Origin: Pseudanabaena sp. PCC 6802
GTDB taxonomy: Bacteria; Cyanobacteriota; Cyanobacteriia; Pseudanabaenales; Pseudanabaenaceae
DNA length: 64,000 bases
NCBI RefSeq assembly: GCF_000332175.1
Contig: NZ_KB235914.1
Coordinates: 3,530,868 to 3,594,867 of the forward strand
Direction: 5' to 3'
Part shown: piece by piece, positions 19,009 through 30,600 of the stretch
How positions within the stretch are numbered: position 1 is the first letter of the stretch
How the letters are laid out: the number at the start of each line of letters is the position of its first letter
Made by a program: the position numbers and the translations under genes
Notes under the pieces: model-generated
Seen by the model: the letters and a program-made list of their open reading frames with translations, nothing else
The model's database searches: none
What the model was told of the DNA's origin: nothing

Positions 19009-19031
19009 TTGGGTTGACGAAGGAAACCCAA
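19009..19031. repeat. Short palindromic intergenic repeat (TTGGGTT...AACCCAA)
   Basis: TTGGGTT at 19009-19015 pairs with AACCCAA at 19025-19031 around a 9-base loop. I recall this GTTGGGTT/AACCCAA hairpin family as common between cyanobacterial genes. It sits between the immunity gene and xisH and could also help end transcription, although no T-run follows. Confidence 0.45.
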
Positions 19032-19192
19032 AATTAATAAAACTTATAATGGTTATTGGCAGGATTAGAAAAATGGGAGGAATAAATCGTGCTAACAAAA
19101 TTAGAAATATTGAAAATCATAAAATCCCGATCTAGACCAAGGAAAAAAATCACTGTTGGGTTGCAACCGATAGGGAATCAATAGAACAAACA

Positions 19193-19606
19193 ATGGCAAA
19201 AGATCTATTTCATGATGCAGTTAGACGAGGCTTAGAAAAAGAGCAGTGGATCGTTACAGACGATCCATTAGAACTGGAATGGGAGGAAGTCGCCGTCAAA
19301 ATCGATCTAGGGGCTGAACGATTGATTGCTGCTGAACGAGATCGGGAAAAAATTGCTGTTGAAATCAAGAGCTTTATTGGTACATCTGCCATTAATGATT
19401 TTCACACCGCTTTAGGGCAGTTCTTGAACTACCGAATTATGCTGGAAGTCAAAGAACCAGAGCGCCTGCTCTATCTAGCTGTACCCTTGGAAACCTATCG
19501 AACTTTCTTTCAGAGTCGCTTTGCTCAGGTGGCGATCGAGCGATATCAACTTCACCTGCTTGTTTATGAACCAATGACTGAGGAGATTGTCCAATGGATA
19601 AATTAG
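19193..19606 (+). CDS. xisH: XisH family protein
   Basis: A 137-residue protein of the XisH family (MAKDLFHDAVRRGLEKEQW, IDLGAERLIAAERD, KIAVEIKSFIGTSAINDFH, LGQFLNYR). The acid/ExK pattern in IAVEIKSF is reminiscent of a PD-(D/E)XK fold. In Anabaena, XisH with XisF and XisI is required for excision of the fdxN element, but xisHI pairs are scattered in many cyanobacteria without such elements. It overlaps xisI by 13 bases, the usual arrangement. Its presence here does not imply a developmental rearrangement. Confidence 0.92.
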   Translation: MAKDLFHDAVRRGLEKEQWIVTDDPLELEWEEVAVKIDLGAERLIAAERDREKIAVEIKSFIGTSAINDFHTALGQFLNYRIMLEVKEPERLLYLAVPLETYRTFFQSRFAQVAIERYQLHLLVYEPMTEEIVQWIN

Positions 19607-19929
19607 AACACTATCGAACCTGTATTCAAACATTGTTAGAAAAGCGTAGTCAATCTAAATCTCGCAACGAGGATATAGAAAACGAATTATTTTGTGACAC
19701 AGTTCGGGATCGCTACCAACTGATGCGAGTAGGCTGGAAAGGCTTGGAACGAGTTTATTACACTGTTTTACACTTTGATATCAAAGATGGAAAAATTTGG
19801 CTCCAGCACAACGCGACGGACACTGATGTAGGTCAAGAATTGATAGAAATGGGAGTTGCCAAAGAAGACATTGTTCTTGGGCTACATCCACCCTACAAAC
19901 GCCCTTATACCGGTTATGGGGTTGCTTGA
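19594..19929 (+). CDS. xisI: XisI family protein
   Basis: A 111-residue XisI homologue: the helical start MDKLEHYRTCIQTLLEKRS, then the conserved QLMRVGWKGLERVYYTVLHFDIKDGKIWLQHN and the C-terminal DIVLGLHPPYKRPYTGYGVA. It overlaps xisH by 13 bases, so the pair is translationally coupled. The start was chosen for the family N-terminus. The molecular role is unknown beyond partnership with XisH; toxin-antitoxin-like behaviour is speculation. Confidence 0.93.
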   Translation: MDKLEHYRTCIQTLLEKRSQSKSRNEDIENELFCDTVRDRYQLMRVGWKGLERVYYTVLHFDIKDGKIWLQHNATDTDVGQELIEMGVAKEDIVLGLHPPYKRPYTGYGVA

Positions 19930-19981
19930 TTTTCTAATACTTATTGCAGAAACACCTACCAATCGTGAGAGGATATTCAAA

Positions 19982-22090
19982 ATGGCAGAACCTCCTAAAC
20001 CTATCGCTCAACTGAAGTTTACGCCAACGGTCGATGAGGCACTAAAACAGCTCGCTGATGATACGGCAGTCAGCGCTAGTAAACTTGCCCAGACTATCCT
20101 GAATCTTTACGATCATAAAAGGTACTATGCCGGTGGGATGTTTGTTTCGTTGACTCTGCAAGAGACAGATCTGAAAAAGCCCGCTCAAAAGTGGTTAGAA
20201 GAAGTTCAAACCCTTTTCGATCCCGAAGCATTAGTGGCTAACGGGTATCAGCCTGAGCTACACGGTCGACTAGCGATCGTCGGACTAGCCATACTCGATA
20301 CCAAACTGTACGAGCAGCTAGAGCAGCATCAAGCCTTTACAGCGCTGGTCAAAGAGCTACGACCTCCCTTAAAAAGCCTCACTGATATCCTCAGCGATCG
20401 GGGACGAAAACTTTACGACGAGGTAGTAAAGCCAACACCGCGCGAAGTTGCTGATACCGTGCCTAACTGGTCTGACGATCCGCTGAAAAAACTAGATGAA
20501 GACCAGCTTGGGCGTGAAGCATACGCCCGCTTCCTCGCAGAGCGTATTAAGGCCATTCCATCTGGATCGGGTGCGTACACCATCCATCTCTATGGTCCCT
20601 GGGGAGCTGGAAAGAGCACTTTGCTCAATTTCTTGCAAGCTGAGTTGACGGCTGAGGGGGCCGAGACTTACCCCCCGACAAAGATTCCACAAAAGCAGGA
20701 CAGCAGTAAAGAGGTATCTACAAAGCAGCAAAGGTGGCTAATTGTTGAATTTAACGCCTGGCGCAACCAGCATATCGATCCGCCTTGGTGGTCGCTTATC
20801 GATACCGTGTTTCGGCACACCAAGGGAGAGCTGTCCTGGCTAAACCGTATGTGGGAATACGAGTGGCGTCTATTTTCCGGGCGAGTATCTTACCTCTTTT
20901 CGCTAGCTGTGTTGATGTGGGTATTGGTTCTGGGAGGGGGCTGGGTGCTACAGTACGCGATCGGCAAGGAAGATCGGCCAGGTAGAGAGAGCCTTGCTCA
21001 GGTCGCAAGCACAGCAGAGAATGTGGGCAAGATCGTAGCCCTCGTAGTAACCATTTGGAGCGGCATCGAAGCAACTAAACGCTCGCTCTTGTTGGGGTCT
21101 GCTGAAGCGGCTGCAACCTATAAACAGCGAGTTAATGACCCGATGAACGAGATCGAGCAGCGGTTCAACAAACTCATTGAACGTCTTGCCCCTAGACGGG
21201 TGGCTGTTTTCATCGACGATCTAGATCGTTGTCAAAGCAGCTATGTTGTCGAGTTGCTGGAAGGAATCCAGACGCTGTTTCGCGAAGCTCCGATCGTTTA
21301 CGTGGTTGCCGCTGACCGCCATTGGCTAAACGCTTGCTACGTGCAGGAGTATGACAAGCTCGAACCATTTATTCACGAACCGGGTAAATCTCTCGGAACG
21401 CTCTTCCTGGAGAAGGCCTTTCGTTTCTCTACCCCTATACCGGGCATTCCTGATGAAATCAGAAAACAGTATTGGTCGTATCTGTTGCAGCTAAAAACTG
21501 AGGAAAAAGATCTCAATAAGGCACGTCAAAAGGCGAAAGAGGAAGTTTCGAAAATTAGCGGAGAGGGTGACTTACAGCATCTTGCTACCCGTAAAGATGA
21601 ATCTAAGTCATTTGTGGAGCAACAGGCGATCCGGGAAGAAGTGGCTATGCGATTGGCTGCACCGGAGGTCATGGAGCGGCTCGAACATACACTCAAGCCG
21701 TATTCTTCGCTTCTCGATCCCAATCCGCGTGCTATGAAACTGTTGGTGAATGCGTACAGCGCTAATTGGGCGATTTCCCTGTTGTCCAGAATCGATGTAG
21801 AGCGACATCAGTTGATCCTGTGGACAATCCTCTCGGAACGCTGGCCTGACTTAGCGAGCTTTCTTGAGGAACATCCAAAGATGGTGAATAGATTTAGACC
21901 AGGTAATTCACTCGACGTTGATAAAGATTTTGAGGCATTGCTCTCTGATAGAGAAAGAGAAACTTTGAAGGTTTTATTCTCCGACAAAGACGTTATCGAT
22001 GTTGTTAATGCTAAAGGCATTGACGATATTCCGCTCGGACCTGCTCTACATGAAGAAGCAATTAAGTTGTGTTCGCTTATGCACGCATAG
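19982..22090 (+). CDS. KAP-family P-loop NTPase with inserted membrane segments
   Basis: A 702-residue protein. A longer frame opens at 19856 inside xisI; I chose the ATG at 19982 because GAGAGG lies just upstream and the product begins MAEPPKPIAQLK. The Walker A motif YGPWGAGKSTLL is at about residue 205 and Walker B VAVFIDDLDRC at about 407. Between them two hydrophobic segments (LFSLAVLMWVLVLGGGWVL and VGKIVALVVTIW) give the membrane hairpin typical of KAP NTPases. About 170 N-terminal residues are extra and mostly helical. KAP proteins act at membranes and are often linked to mobile or defence loci. It follows xisI by 52 bp and may share its transcript. Confidence 0.85.
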   Translation: MAEPPKPIAQLKFTPTVDEALKQLADDTAVSASKLAQTILNLYDHKRYYAGGMFVSLTLQETDLKKPAQKWLEEVQTLFDPEALVANGYQPELHGRLAIVGLAILDTKLYEQLEQHQAFTALVKELRPPLKSLTDILSDRGRKLYDEVVKPTPREVADTVPNWSDDPLKKLDEDQLGREAYARFLAERIKAIPSGSGAYTIHLYGPWGAGKSTLLNFLQAELTAEGAETYPPTKIPQKQDSSKEVSTKQQRWLIVEFNAWRNQHIDPPWWSLIDTVFRHTKGELSWLNRMWEYEWRLFSGRVSYLFSLAVLMWVLVLGGGWVLQYAIGKEDRPGRESLAQVASTAENVGKIVALVVTIWSGIEATKRSLLLGSAEAAATYKQRVNDPMNEIEQRFNKLIERLAPRRVAVFIDDLDRCQSSYVVELLEGIQTLFREAPIVYVVAADRHWLNACYVQEYDKLEPFIHEPGKSLGTLFLEKAFRFSTPIPGIPDEIRKQYWSYLLQLKTEEKDLNKARQKAKEEVSKISGEGDLQHLATRKDESKSFVEQQAIREEVAMRLAAPEVMERLEHTLKPYSSLLDPNPRAMKLLVNAYSANWAISLLSRIDVERHQLILWTILSERWPDLASFLEEHPKMVNRFRPGNSLDVDKDFEALLSDRERETLKVLFSDKDVIDVVNAKGIDDIPLGPALHEEAIKLCSLMHA

Positions 22091-22249
22091 TGCAACTCGA
22101 ATCTTTGACTGAAAGGCATCAATTCGATAGAACGCGCGAAACCCAACATCCCTAGCCCAAGCATACCGTCTTTTGCTCTTGATGGGGTTTTATTTCGTTC
22201 AACCACAGCGGACAATTTTTATAATGGGGCAATGGGGCGATCGCCGATC

Positions 22250-22294
22250 TTTTAGGGTACATTAGCGAAGCGTAACGCACCAAATTCCCTAAAA
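22250..22294. repeat. Small inverted-repeat element (MITE-like or dispersed palindrome)
   Basis: TTTTAGGG (22250-22257) and CCCTAAAA (22287-22294) are perfect inverted arms around a 29-base core containing AGCGAAGCGTAACGCACC. I remember this core as a frequent dispersed cyanobacterial repeat. It lies 25 bp before the vapB-like gene and could influence its leader. Confidence 0.45.
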
Positions 22295-22319
22295 ATAACC
22301 AAATAAGGAGAAAAATCCG

Positions 22320-22556
22320 ATGAAAATCACCAAAATTGACACTAACGGACAATTGACTATCCCCCCTGACATCCGAGAGCAACTTCAACTTCTACCTGGC
22401 ACAGAAATCCAGATGGAAGTGATAGGGGATACCCTACAAATTCATAAACCCAGATCCCTCAACCGAGGAACACAACTGATTGCTACCATCCGTGGCAAAG
22501 CAACTAGCCGCCTGACTACTGAGAACATCATGCAACTGACCCGTGAAAGCCCATGA
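22320..22556 (+). CDS. AbrB/MazE-type antitoxin (VapB-like)
   Basis: A 78-residue protein with a SpoVT/AbrB swapped-hairpin DNA-binding domain in residues 1-45 (ITKIDTNGQLTIPPDIREQ, LLPGTEIQMEVIGDTLQI). The C-terminal tail (SRLTTENIMQLTRE) is the kind of segment that docks into the toxin active site. AAGGAG lies before the ATG. The stop overlaps the PIN-toxin start by 4 bases (ATGA). Such antitoxins usually repress their own operon. Confidence 0.9.
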   Translation: MKITKIDTNGQLTIPPDIREQLQLLPGTEIQMEVIGDTLQIHKPRSLNRGTQLIATIRGKATSRLTTENIMQLTRESP

Positions 22557-22957
22557 CCGAGATTCTGGTAGATAGCAACGTCATCCTTGATGTCCTGACC
22601 GAAGACCCGCAATGGTTTGAGTGGTCGGCTCAAATGCTTGCAGAGTACGCAGATCAAGGAGATTTAGTCATTAACCCGATTATTTACGCAGAAATCTCAA
22701 TCGGTTTCAATCAACTCGAAGAGGTAGAAGCAGCCCTGCCGCAGGATTTCTTTCGCCGAGATCCTTTACCCTATGCAGCCGCTTTTCTAGCGGGACAGAG
22801 TTTTCTAAACTATCGCCGTCGAGGTGGAGAGAGGCGATCGCCATTACCGGATTTCTATATTGGCGCTCACGCTGCCGTTGCTGAAATCCCCCTATTAACT
22901 CGTGATGTCAACCGTTACCAAACTTACTTTCCCTCAGTCCGACTGATTATGCCCTAG
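22553..22957 (+). CDS. PIN-domain ribonuclease toxin (VapC-like)
   Basis: A 134-residue PIN-domain protein. The first acidic residue lies in EILVDSNVILDVL, a central acid in IIYAEISIGF, and the third/fourth acids in LPDFYIGAHAA and LLTRDVNRY, matching the Mg-binding pocket of VapC endoribonucleases. VapC toxins cleave tRNA or rRNA. It is coupled to the AbrB-type antitoxin by an ATGA overlap. All key acids appear intact, so the pair is probably functional; it may stabilise this accessory region. Confidence 0.92.
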   Translation: MTEILVDSNVILDVLTEDPQWFEWSAQMLAEYADQGDLVINPIIYAEISIGFNQLEEVEAALPQDFFRRDPLPYAAAFLAGQSFLNYRRRGGERRSPLPDFYIGAHAAVAEIPLLTRDVNRYQTYFPSVRLIMP

Positions 22958-23041
22958 TGCGATCGCCTTGAATTAAGCCATAAAAATAAACCCAACATTA
23001 CAGCAGCAGATGCATATAAACTACTATATTCCGAACGACTG

Positions 23042-24277
23042 TCAACTCTCACCAAAAAACGCTTTGGGATTTATTTCCGCAATCTGTTGATAGTCAACTT
23101 CCCCAAGGTATCCCCGCAGATCCAGACTAAACTTTTTCTCCGAGGTTGCCATTTGCACCATGTAATAATCCGAACCAAACAGAATTTTAGGTCTTAACTG
23201 AGGGTCTTGCAGTAAAACCTTGAGAAAAGAGAAATACTTTTCATCATTTAGGGTATAAGAGATATCAGCATAAACATTGTCATACGCCTTCAACATCTGC
23301 AAAATCAGATATAGCCAATTCAGTCCAAAAGCTTGTTTTATTTTTTGTTTAAGCTCTTCTTGCTCCTGCTCAGTGCGAGAATCATTGTTCAGTAAATCTC
23401 TAATTTCTCGAACAATTTCATCATACTTTTTCCTATCGTCATGAGAAAGAGGATTCTCTATGTAATCATCCCAATCTTCATTGCCACCAAAGTGAGCAAA
23501 ATCGATTTTAAGCCGAGGATACTGCTTTAACAAATACAAATATTGAACGGGATGGGCGAAAAAACTGCAAATCTTCTGTCTATCATTGCCATTCCTTCTC
23601 TTGTTCCGTTTGAGTTCCTCAACAATCTCTTCGACATCGATCCCATCAAATTTAAAATCCTGTAGATAGCTTTTAAGCTTTTTATCGCCGCCCCGATAGT
23701 AAACCCCTGCCGGTGAAGTATGGGTAATAATCGGAATCCGTTTGTCTTCTGCATACCTGTAAACCGGATTCAATCTAGAGTCATAGGGGTAATATCCCAA
23801 TGGCGCATAGAGCTTAATCCCTGCAAAATTCTGCTTCTCCAAATAATCAAGACCCAACTCCACAACCCCATCTCGCCTCGGATCGAGACAGATAAACGGC
23901 AGAATTAATTCGCTATACTTCTGATTTTGCTTTAACTGAGCCAATTCCGTTAGTTGTTGTTCAAAGGATTGCTCGCTCTCTCCCGCATCCATACGGGTCA
24001 TATCCATACTCAGCACGACAAATCGACTACCTCCTGGATAGAACTTTTGTATCTGATTGAAGATCTTTTCTTGCGTATCCAAAGCCCCCGTACTGATAAA
24101 TGCTGCATAGCGATCGAATAGGTCGTCCGTACTAAATGGGTTCAAGCGGTTGAGCAATCGGGCAATAGGTCTGAAAAATTTATATTTAGCAAAGAATCGA
24201 ACCAAACCAAAAGGCACGAAATATTCTGGAACGGCTTCAAACGTAAAGATATGGGTATGGCAATTGTGAATAATCAT
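23042..24277 (-). CDS. Amidohydrolase-superfamily protein
   Basis: A 411-residue protein. It opens MIIHNCHTHIF, the HxH metal-binding motif of amidohydrolases at residues 7-9. A second metal-ligand region is IPIITHTSPAGVYY at about 175, and the terminal Asp lies in ILFGSDYYM near residue 375. The layout matches the amidohydrolase-related (Amidohydro_2) TIM-barrel group of hydrolases and decarboxylases. A charged insert of about 50 residues (LLNNDSRTEQEQEELKQKI) precedes the last strand. The substrate cannot be guessed. It runs opposite to the two Tc genes, 344 bp upstream of the TcA start. Confidence 0.8.
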   Translation of the reverse strand: MIIHNCHTHIFTFEAVPEYFVPFGLVRFFAKYKFFRPIARLLNRLNPFSTDDLFDRYAAFISTGALDTQEKIFNQIQKFYPGGSRFVVLSMDMTRMDAGESEQSFEQQLTELAQLKQNQKYSELILPFICLDPRRDGVVELGLDYLEKQNFAGIKLYAPLGYYPYDSRLNPVYRYAEDKRIPIITHTSPAGVYYRGGDKKLKSYLQDFKFDGIDVEEIVEELKRNKRRNGNDRQKICSFFAHPVQYLYLLKQYPRLKIDFAHFGGNEDWDDYIENPLSHDDRKKYDEIVREIRDLLNNDSRTEQEQEELKQKIKQAFGLNWLYLILQMLKAYDNVYADISYTLNDEKYFSFLKVLLQDPQLRPKILFGSDYYMVQMATSEKKFSLDLRGYLGEVDYQQIAEINPKAFFGES

Positions 24278-24621
24278 AATCTTGATGGCTCTAATCCAGT
24301 TAGATTAGCTAAAATTCTTAACATTATGCTATTGTTTGCCCTGCAAGCAATGTGAGAGAATAAAACTGAATTAATTATAACCGTCATTGATGTTTCTGCA
24401 TTTGAGAGCGAATTTTCTAGTAAAACTCCAAATTTCTTGTTAAGTTAGTTCGCCTAGAAAATCCGCATTCTATAAAAAATGTAAACTTAACACTAGTCAC
24501 TCAAACAAAATATTTAGACGAATTTGCATTTATTGATATACCTCTGTCTTACAATCTAGATCTATTTAATAAGTCAGAAAAATCATTGGATGGTCTTTAA
24601 ACAAGATACTAAAGCTGATGA
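24278..24621. other. 344-bp intergenic region between divergent amidohydrolase and TcA genes
   Basis: AT-rich with no ORF. It must hold promoters for both neighbours. A TACAAT hexamer about 70 bp before the TcA ATG is a possible -10 box, but the nearest TTGCAT lies 20 bp upstream, too far to be convincing. No palindrome or box was strong enough to call. Confidence 0.35.
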
Positions 24622-27600
24622 ATGGTTATGCCAACACCTAAAGCTCTTTCTCCAATCCAAACCCTCGAAATGTTCAAGGAAAGCCATCCCGACTTGAACA
24701 GTATCGAGAAAATTCTCGACTTCTCCGAAGAAATTTTTGTCAAAGATTTTACTGACAGAGAACCCTTTAACGGCGACATCCGCAAGGCTCGCCAAGCCTA
24801 TCGTGCTGCCCAACGTATTCAAGAACAAATCACCCTGCTCTGGGCAAACCTCAAAGACATCGGTTCCCCTGTCCTCAAAGAAGCCCTCTTCAACAATATT
24901 CCCCAGAGCTTCATCGATTATTTCAATTCCATCCCCGCTTACAATCGCCTCTTTGGCAACCTCGACTTCATCGAAACCGACCATTCTCGTTCCATTTTTG
25001 GTCCTGCCGCCTATTTCGTCGATTTGCTCCGCTTTATCGAGAAAAATATTATTAAAAATGACAAGAATAGTATTCCTGCTGGACACGAATTAGAAAAAAG
25101 ACACCTGCGCCTATTTCGCCTTCCCCTCGATAAAGAAAACACCTTTAACCTCGTCCCCTACATCGATCTCGTCACCGAAGCTCTAGAAGATATTGTCCGC
25201 AGGCCAGACGAGCCTGAAAAATCTCCCTATCAGGTGCTGGAGGAAGCCAAATTTCCCATGCAACTTCCTTTCCATCTGCCCCTAGAAGAAATTCGCCTCT
25301 ACTTAAAACAGCTAAAAATTAGCCTAGAAGAGATCTATCGCCTCTTTAGCCTAGTTGGGCAAGAAGCATTTACAGATCTTCTCCCTGATGAAGATGAAAG
25401 TGGTGAAAAATTAACTTCGGATCGATCTAAAATACTTTTTGAAGAACTACAAAAAAAAGGAATTTTAGATTTTCGAGGCGCGTTAACGGATGCCTTTCAG
25501 CCCGATGATCCGAATTTCAATCTCATTTTAAGCTCAGATTTTATCGAATATGAAAAACACATTGTTGAAAAACTTCAAGAATACCGAGGATTAGAAGTAG
25601 CGATCGCACGTGAAATCTTAGCTCTTTCCCCACGGGAATATCAGTTAATAGAGAATCCCGTCATTGCAGAATCAGAACTGGGAAAATTTTATGGAACTAC
25701 ACGAAAGTTATCCTGGCACGTTGATACAACTTTCGTAGATTCTTTGAATCGCCAAGTTTTTCCCGATTCATTAAGACAAAAATTTATAACCGAGAAACAA
25801 ATTTTATCTGAATCTCAATACATTAGTGTGTTTGCTTTGATTCAAGGAGAGAAATGGCGAATTTCAGATTTACAGAAGAAGAAAATATACATCATTCAAA
25901 AAGAAGGTGCGAGACTTACCATTTCTCTAGATGTTGTACTTGAAGGCAAGGGAAGTCTAGAAGACGTTGAGGTATTTATCGAGAAAACAGGACTTACGCA
26001 CAAACAATTAGACGCACTTCTGTTCCTCGATCACAGCAATGATGAAATTAATGCTGGACTGCCTCGACTCCTTTTTATCAATAATACGGGTGATGTAGAA
26101 GGATATTTGAGCATCACAAGTCAGTTTGACAAGAACAAGCTCTTCGATCTCGATTTTTCGGCAGACACAAATGCTGACTTTACAGATTGTATTGAACTTT
26201 TAGGTCAGCATATTTTCCCCAAGATGTTACACAAGAAATTTGTAGATTGGGGAATCGACCTAACTAAAAGTGACTTTGAGATTCCTGATAACGCAACCGA
26301 TGAAGAAAAAAAGAGACTAAATAGACTAAATGCTAGTGCAAGTATAGAAGTATTGATTGATGTCTTGGTTGCCGCTAGATCTGGGAAATGGCTAATTAAA
26401 GATGCCAATGACAACAAACTCTATATTCTTCAGGTACTTGAAAAATCTCTGAAGCTTTACGAAGGCAAAGAACAAAAATTAACTATTGAAGGAGATAAAG
26501 CTACCGCTCTACTAGCTCTTCTTAATAAGCCAAAGCTAAGTAATGCTGATTTAATAGCTGTAGGCGTAGAACTCAGAAAGAACCTTAGCCTTTCAGATAA
26601 ACTCGAAATTAACGAATGGAAAACTGATAAATGGCGAGTTCGGGATTCAGAAAAAAATAAAACCTATATTATTTGCCACGATTTTAATCAACCCAGCTTA
26701 AATCAACTTAGCGTCTTTGACGAACCCTACGATCGCCTCGAAAACCTCACCCTCAAGAGGCTCGATCGCATATACCGATTCCTCAAACTTTCCCGCAAAC
26801 TAGACTGGACATTTGCCGACCTCGATTGGGCTTTGCGAACTCTACAGAAAACCCCTGTCGGCGAAAAAGTTCTGCGCTTCGACGGCGTTAACGACTATAT
26901 TGCTATCCCCAACGTCCGCGATCCCAAAGATCCAGATGCTTTCAAAGACACTTTTACCCTAGAAGCTTGGGTTCAACCAACTCAAGCAAAAATCAACCCT
27001 ATTTTCGCTAAAGGGACTCCTGATGGCTCTTTTACTCAATTTCTTTTCTATGTCACTCCAAAAGGAAAATTAGCTTTCTTCTGCAATGCTAATGTTTCTA
27101 CTACTCAGGGCTGGGGGGCAAAACTAAAGGCTGAAAATAACAATCAAAATATTTTTCAAATAAAAGATGGGGAATTAGTCGCTATCAATCTAAAAAACAT
27201 TCCGACCAACGATCGAGACAATAAAGATTACGGTCTGACTTTAATGAGCGATCGCTCTATTCCCCTTGATGTCTTTACTCATGTTGCAGCTACCGTTAAT
27301 GAAGAGAAAAAGATAGATGGGAAGAACTACTATCAACTGAAGTTTTACATCAATGGAATTTTAGATAGCACTTGGTCTTTAGATAATAAGCTACCTGTAA
27401 CCGATTTGCCTGATGTCTCCGAACCTGAAAAAGTTCAAATTGACATCAACATTGGCAAAAACCTGCTCAATGAGTTCTTATCTGGCAGTATTACCGATAT
27501 CTGCCTGTGGAACCACATTCTTTCAGAAGAAGATATCCAGACCAATCGCTTCAAACGCCTCAACGGACGAGAAGAGAAACTTTTTGCCTATTGGCCCCTA

Positions 27601-30600
27601 ATCGAAAGCCTCGATTCACAAATAAAAGACTATGCTGTTATTAAAGATGAGAAAAAACAGCTATATCATGGCATACTCGGCAACGACAGCCCTCATACCC
27701 TGCCTATTTGGGTACATGGCGACCTAGCCTTAGACGCTTTTCCTACGCCTCTGTCCATCTATGCCTATCACTTCAATGGTGTAGATGAATATGTTGGAGG
27801 CAAAGTCAAAAATTTAGACCTCAATGCTCTAACCATAGAAGCTTGGGTAACAATTGACGAAGCCAAAACCTATCCCATCCTGCTCAAAGCTGACGTTGTT
27901 AATAAGCAAGTTCAGCCCAAATATAAGCTGTGGATTAATGATGATAATAAATTGGTATTTTGGGATGGCTGGTTAGGACAGACCTTTACCGCCGATCGAG
28001 CAATTGAGCGATCGCAACCCCAACATATCAATTGGGTTCATATAGCAGTTGCCAAGGGAGCAGCCGTAGAACTATTTCTCAATGGAGAAGCAGTAACAGC
28101 AACTCATGCTCCATTAACGTCAGTTCAGGTTGAGCCTTCAACAACATTAGAACTTGAAGATACCTCTATCCTCTATCTAGGACGAGATTTTACTCCCAAT
28201 TACCTGAAAGGTTCGCTACAAGAAGTCCGTATTTGGAACCTTAACCAAACACAAAAAGCGATCGATGCAAACCGCCATCATCAGCTAACAGGCAATGAAC
28301 CAGGACTGGTGGGATACTGGCGACTGGACGAACCCAATCCGCATTTGAGCGAAGCCCGCGATCGCACCGTCAATAAAAACCATCTTTTCCCCGGCGGCAT
28401 TCTGGAACTATATCAGCCGCAACCCAAAACTTATAACGACCCCATTCTCCCCGATCCAGTACAGTCCGAATCAGAAATTTTAACGTTTGGAGCGAATCAG
28501 TACCCCGCCATTATCCAGAACGACAAACGGGAGGGTTTGGGACATTTCGAGCAGTTCACCTTACAATTTTGCTTTAAAGCCGACGAACCTGGAGTTGGCG
28601 ATCGCAAACAAGTACTCTACACTCAAGGCGATAAATTTACAGGGCTAAACATCTACCTCTCGCAGGGAAGATTATTCACTTATGCTTGGCATGAAGACTT
28701 CGATGGTACACCAATTGATGAACCAGTCAGCTTAGAACATAGCCCCATTGAGGCAGGTAAATGGTATCACTTGACCTTCACCTATGATGAGACGGTTGAA
28801 GATGAATTGTTTAAGTGTTCTGAAGAAGATTTAAAAGAATTTCTCAAAATCAGCGAGACGAATCCTATTCAAGGCACTGACGATCCAAAATTTAAAAATT
28901 TAAAACAAGTTTTGGCAGGCCAGTTGTCGTTCACTGCAACTCCAAATTCCATAAAAGTTTGGATTGATGAGCCAAATAATCAATGGCGGATACGGGATTA
29001 TCTGAGTGGGAAAACTTTTCTCATTCGTCGCCAGGATGATCGGCTTACAATTTATGAGAAAACGCCCCATCCGCAAGATGAAGTTGCCTATCGACTCTAT
29101 CTTGATGGGAAAGAGAAAGATTTCAAGGAAAATGGTTTCCGTCTCGACCAAGTAGGAACAACTTATCTGGGCAGCCTGACACCCAATATATTCACGCGAT
29201 TTGAAGATGGACTAGCCCCAGCAGATACTGATTGTCACTTTGCTGGTCAAATTACCGAATTCAGAATATGGCAGAGAGTTCTTTCCGATCGAACCATCCA
29301 CCGACTACAGCATATTCCACCTGAATTAAAGGATAAAGACTTAATTTGCTATCTTCCAATGACAGAGGGCTTTGGTCGCATCGTCAGCGACCATGCTGGT
29401 CCGCTTTATGAAAATCAGGGATTGGAACTAATCATTCCCGACCAATCGCCAAATTGCCATGATGGAAAACTATCAGTTGGATCCGACACCCCTCGCTGGG
29501 TAGAAGTTAAAGATTTACCTATCTTCCGCGATCGCGTTCTCAAACTCAATGGCAAGGAACAATATTTGCTATTACCCTACGCCAGCGATCTCAACCTCAT
29601 CGATTGTGACTTTACCCTAGAAACCTGGATTCGCGTCGAGGCATTCGCTACTCAAGATATGCCCATTGTGGGTAGCGATAGCCCTAAAGACGCAGATGAC
29701 GATGTTGCTAAGAATCAGGGGTTTTACCTCCTGCTTACCGATCGCGGTCACATTCGGGCAGGTTTGTATGGCGACCACGTTACTTCCGAAAAAGCGATCG
29801 ATCCAAAGTGTTGGCATCATATCGCTTGGCGTTTTGAAAAAGCAGCCAAAACACAAACCCTCTTTATTGATGGACAGCCGCAAGGCACTCTATCAGATAG
29901 TCAAAGTCTTCAGAACGATATCCCCCTCTACTTGGGCTATCGGCAGGTCAAACAGGGATACCAGCCACCTGCTCAAAGTTACTTTACAGGAGAGGTTGCC
30001 GAACTTAAAGTTTGGAGTGCAGCGCGGGAAGATACCCAAATTCAAGAAACTTGGAATCAGGAACTCAAGGGCAACGAAGACAACCTAGAAGCCTATTGGA
30101 TATTCGACCGCGATCCGCGATCGCTCTTGGTCGATCGCACAAATTCCTCTCACCGCGCCCCAATTGAACTCGGCAGCAATAGCGATCTGGAAACAAAGTG
30201 GAACGGATCGACCACTCCCTTCCGCCGCCAATCCCTCGCTTTGCAGTTAAATCCTGAAGCCGATCGACCCATCGACTATATCGATCTTGCTCCCTGTGTC
30301 ATCCCAGATCGGGGAACTATCGAGTTATGGGTACAGTTCTGCCGCACTGAAGAGCAAATTTTACTCGATGCCTCAACAGCAGATCGCCAGCATCATAAAC
30401 ATTTTTTCATTGCCGTTTCTCATCAAACACTTTACTTCCATGTAACTGATGATTCGGGAATCGAGACTGTCGCTCACATCCATCTTACAGGCTTTCCCGA
30501 AGCATTTGATTCCGCATGGCATCACCTCGTTGCTACCTGGGAATTCAACCCGCAAACTGCTGAAACTAGCATTCAACTGATCCTCGATAGTTTTTACAAA

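Noticed and set aside
19193..19929. xisHI as evidence of a nitrogen-fixation gene rearrangement element
   Set aside because: xisHI pairs are widespread without such elements, and no nif/fdxN gene or XisF-type recombinase is present.
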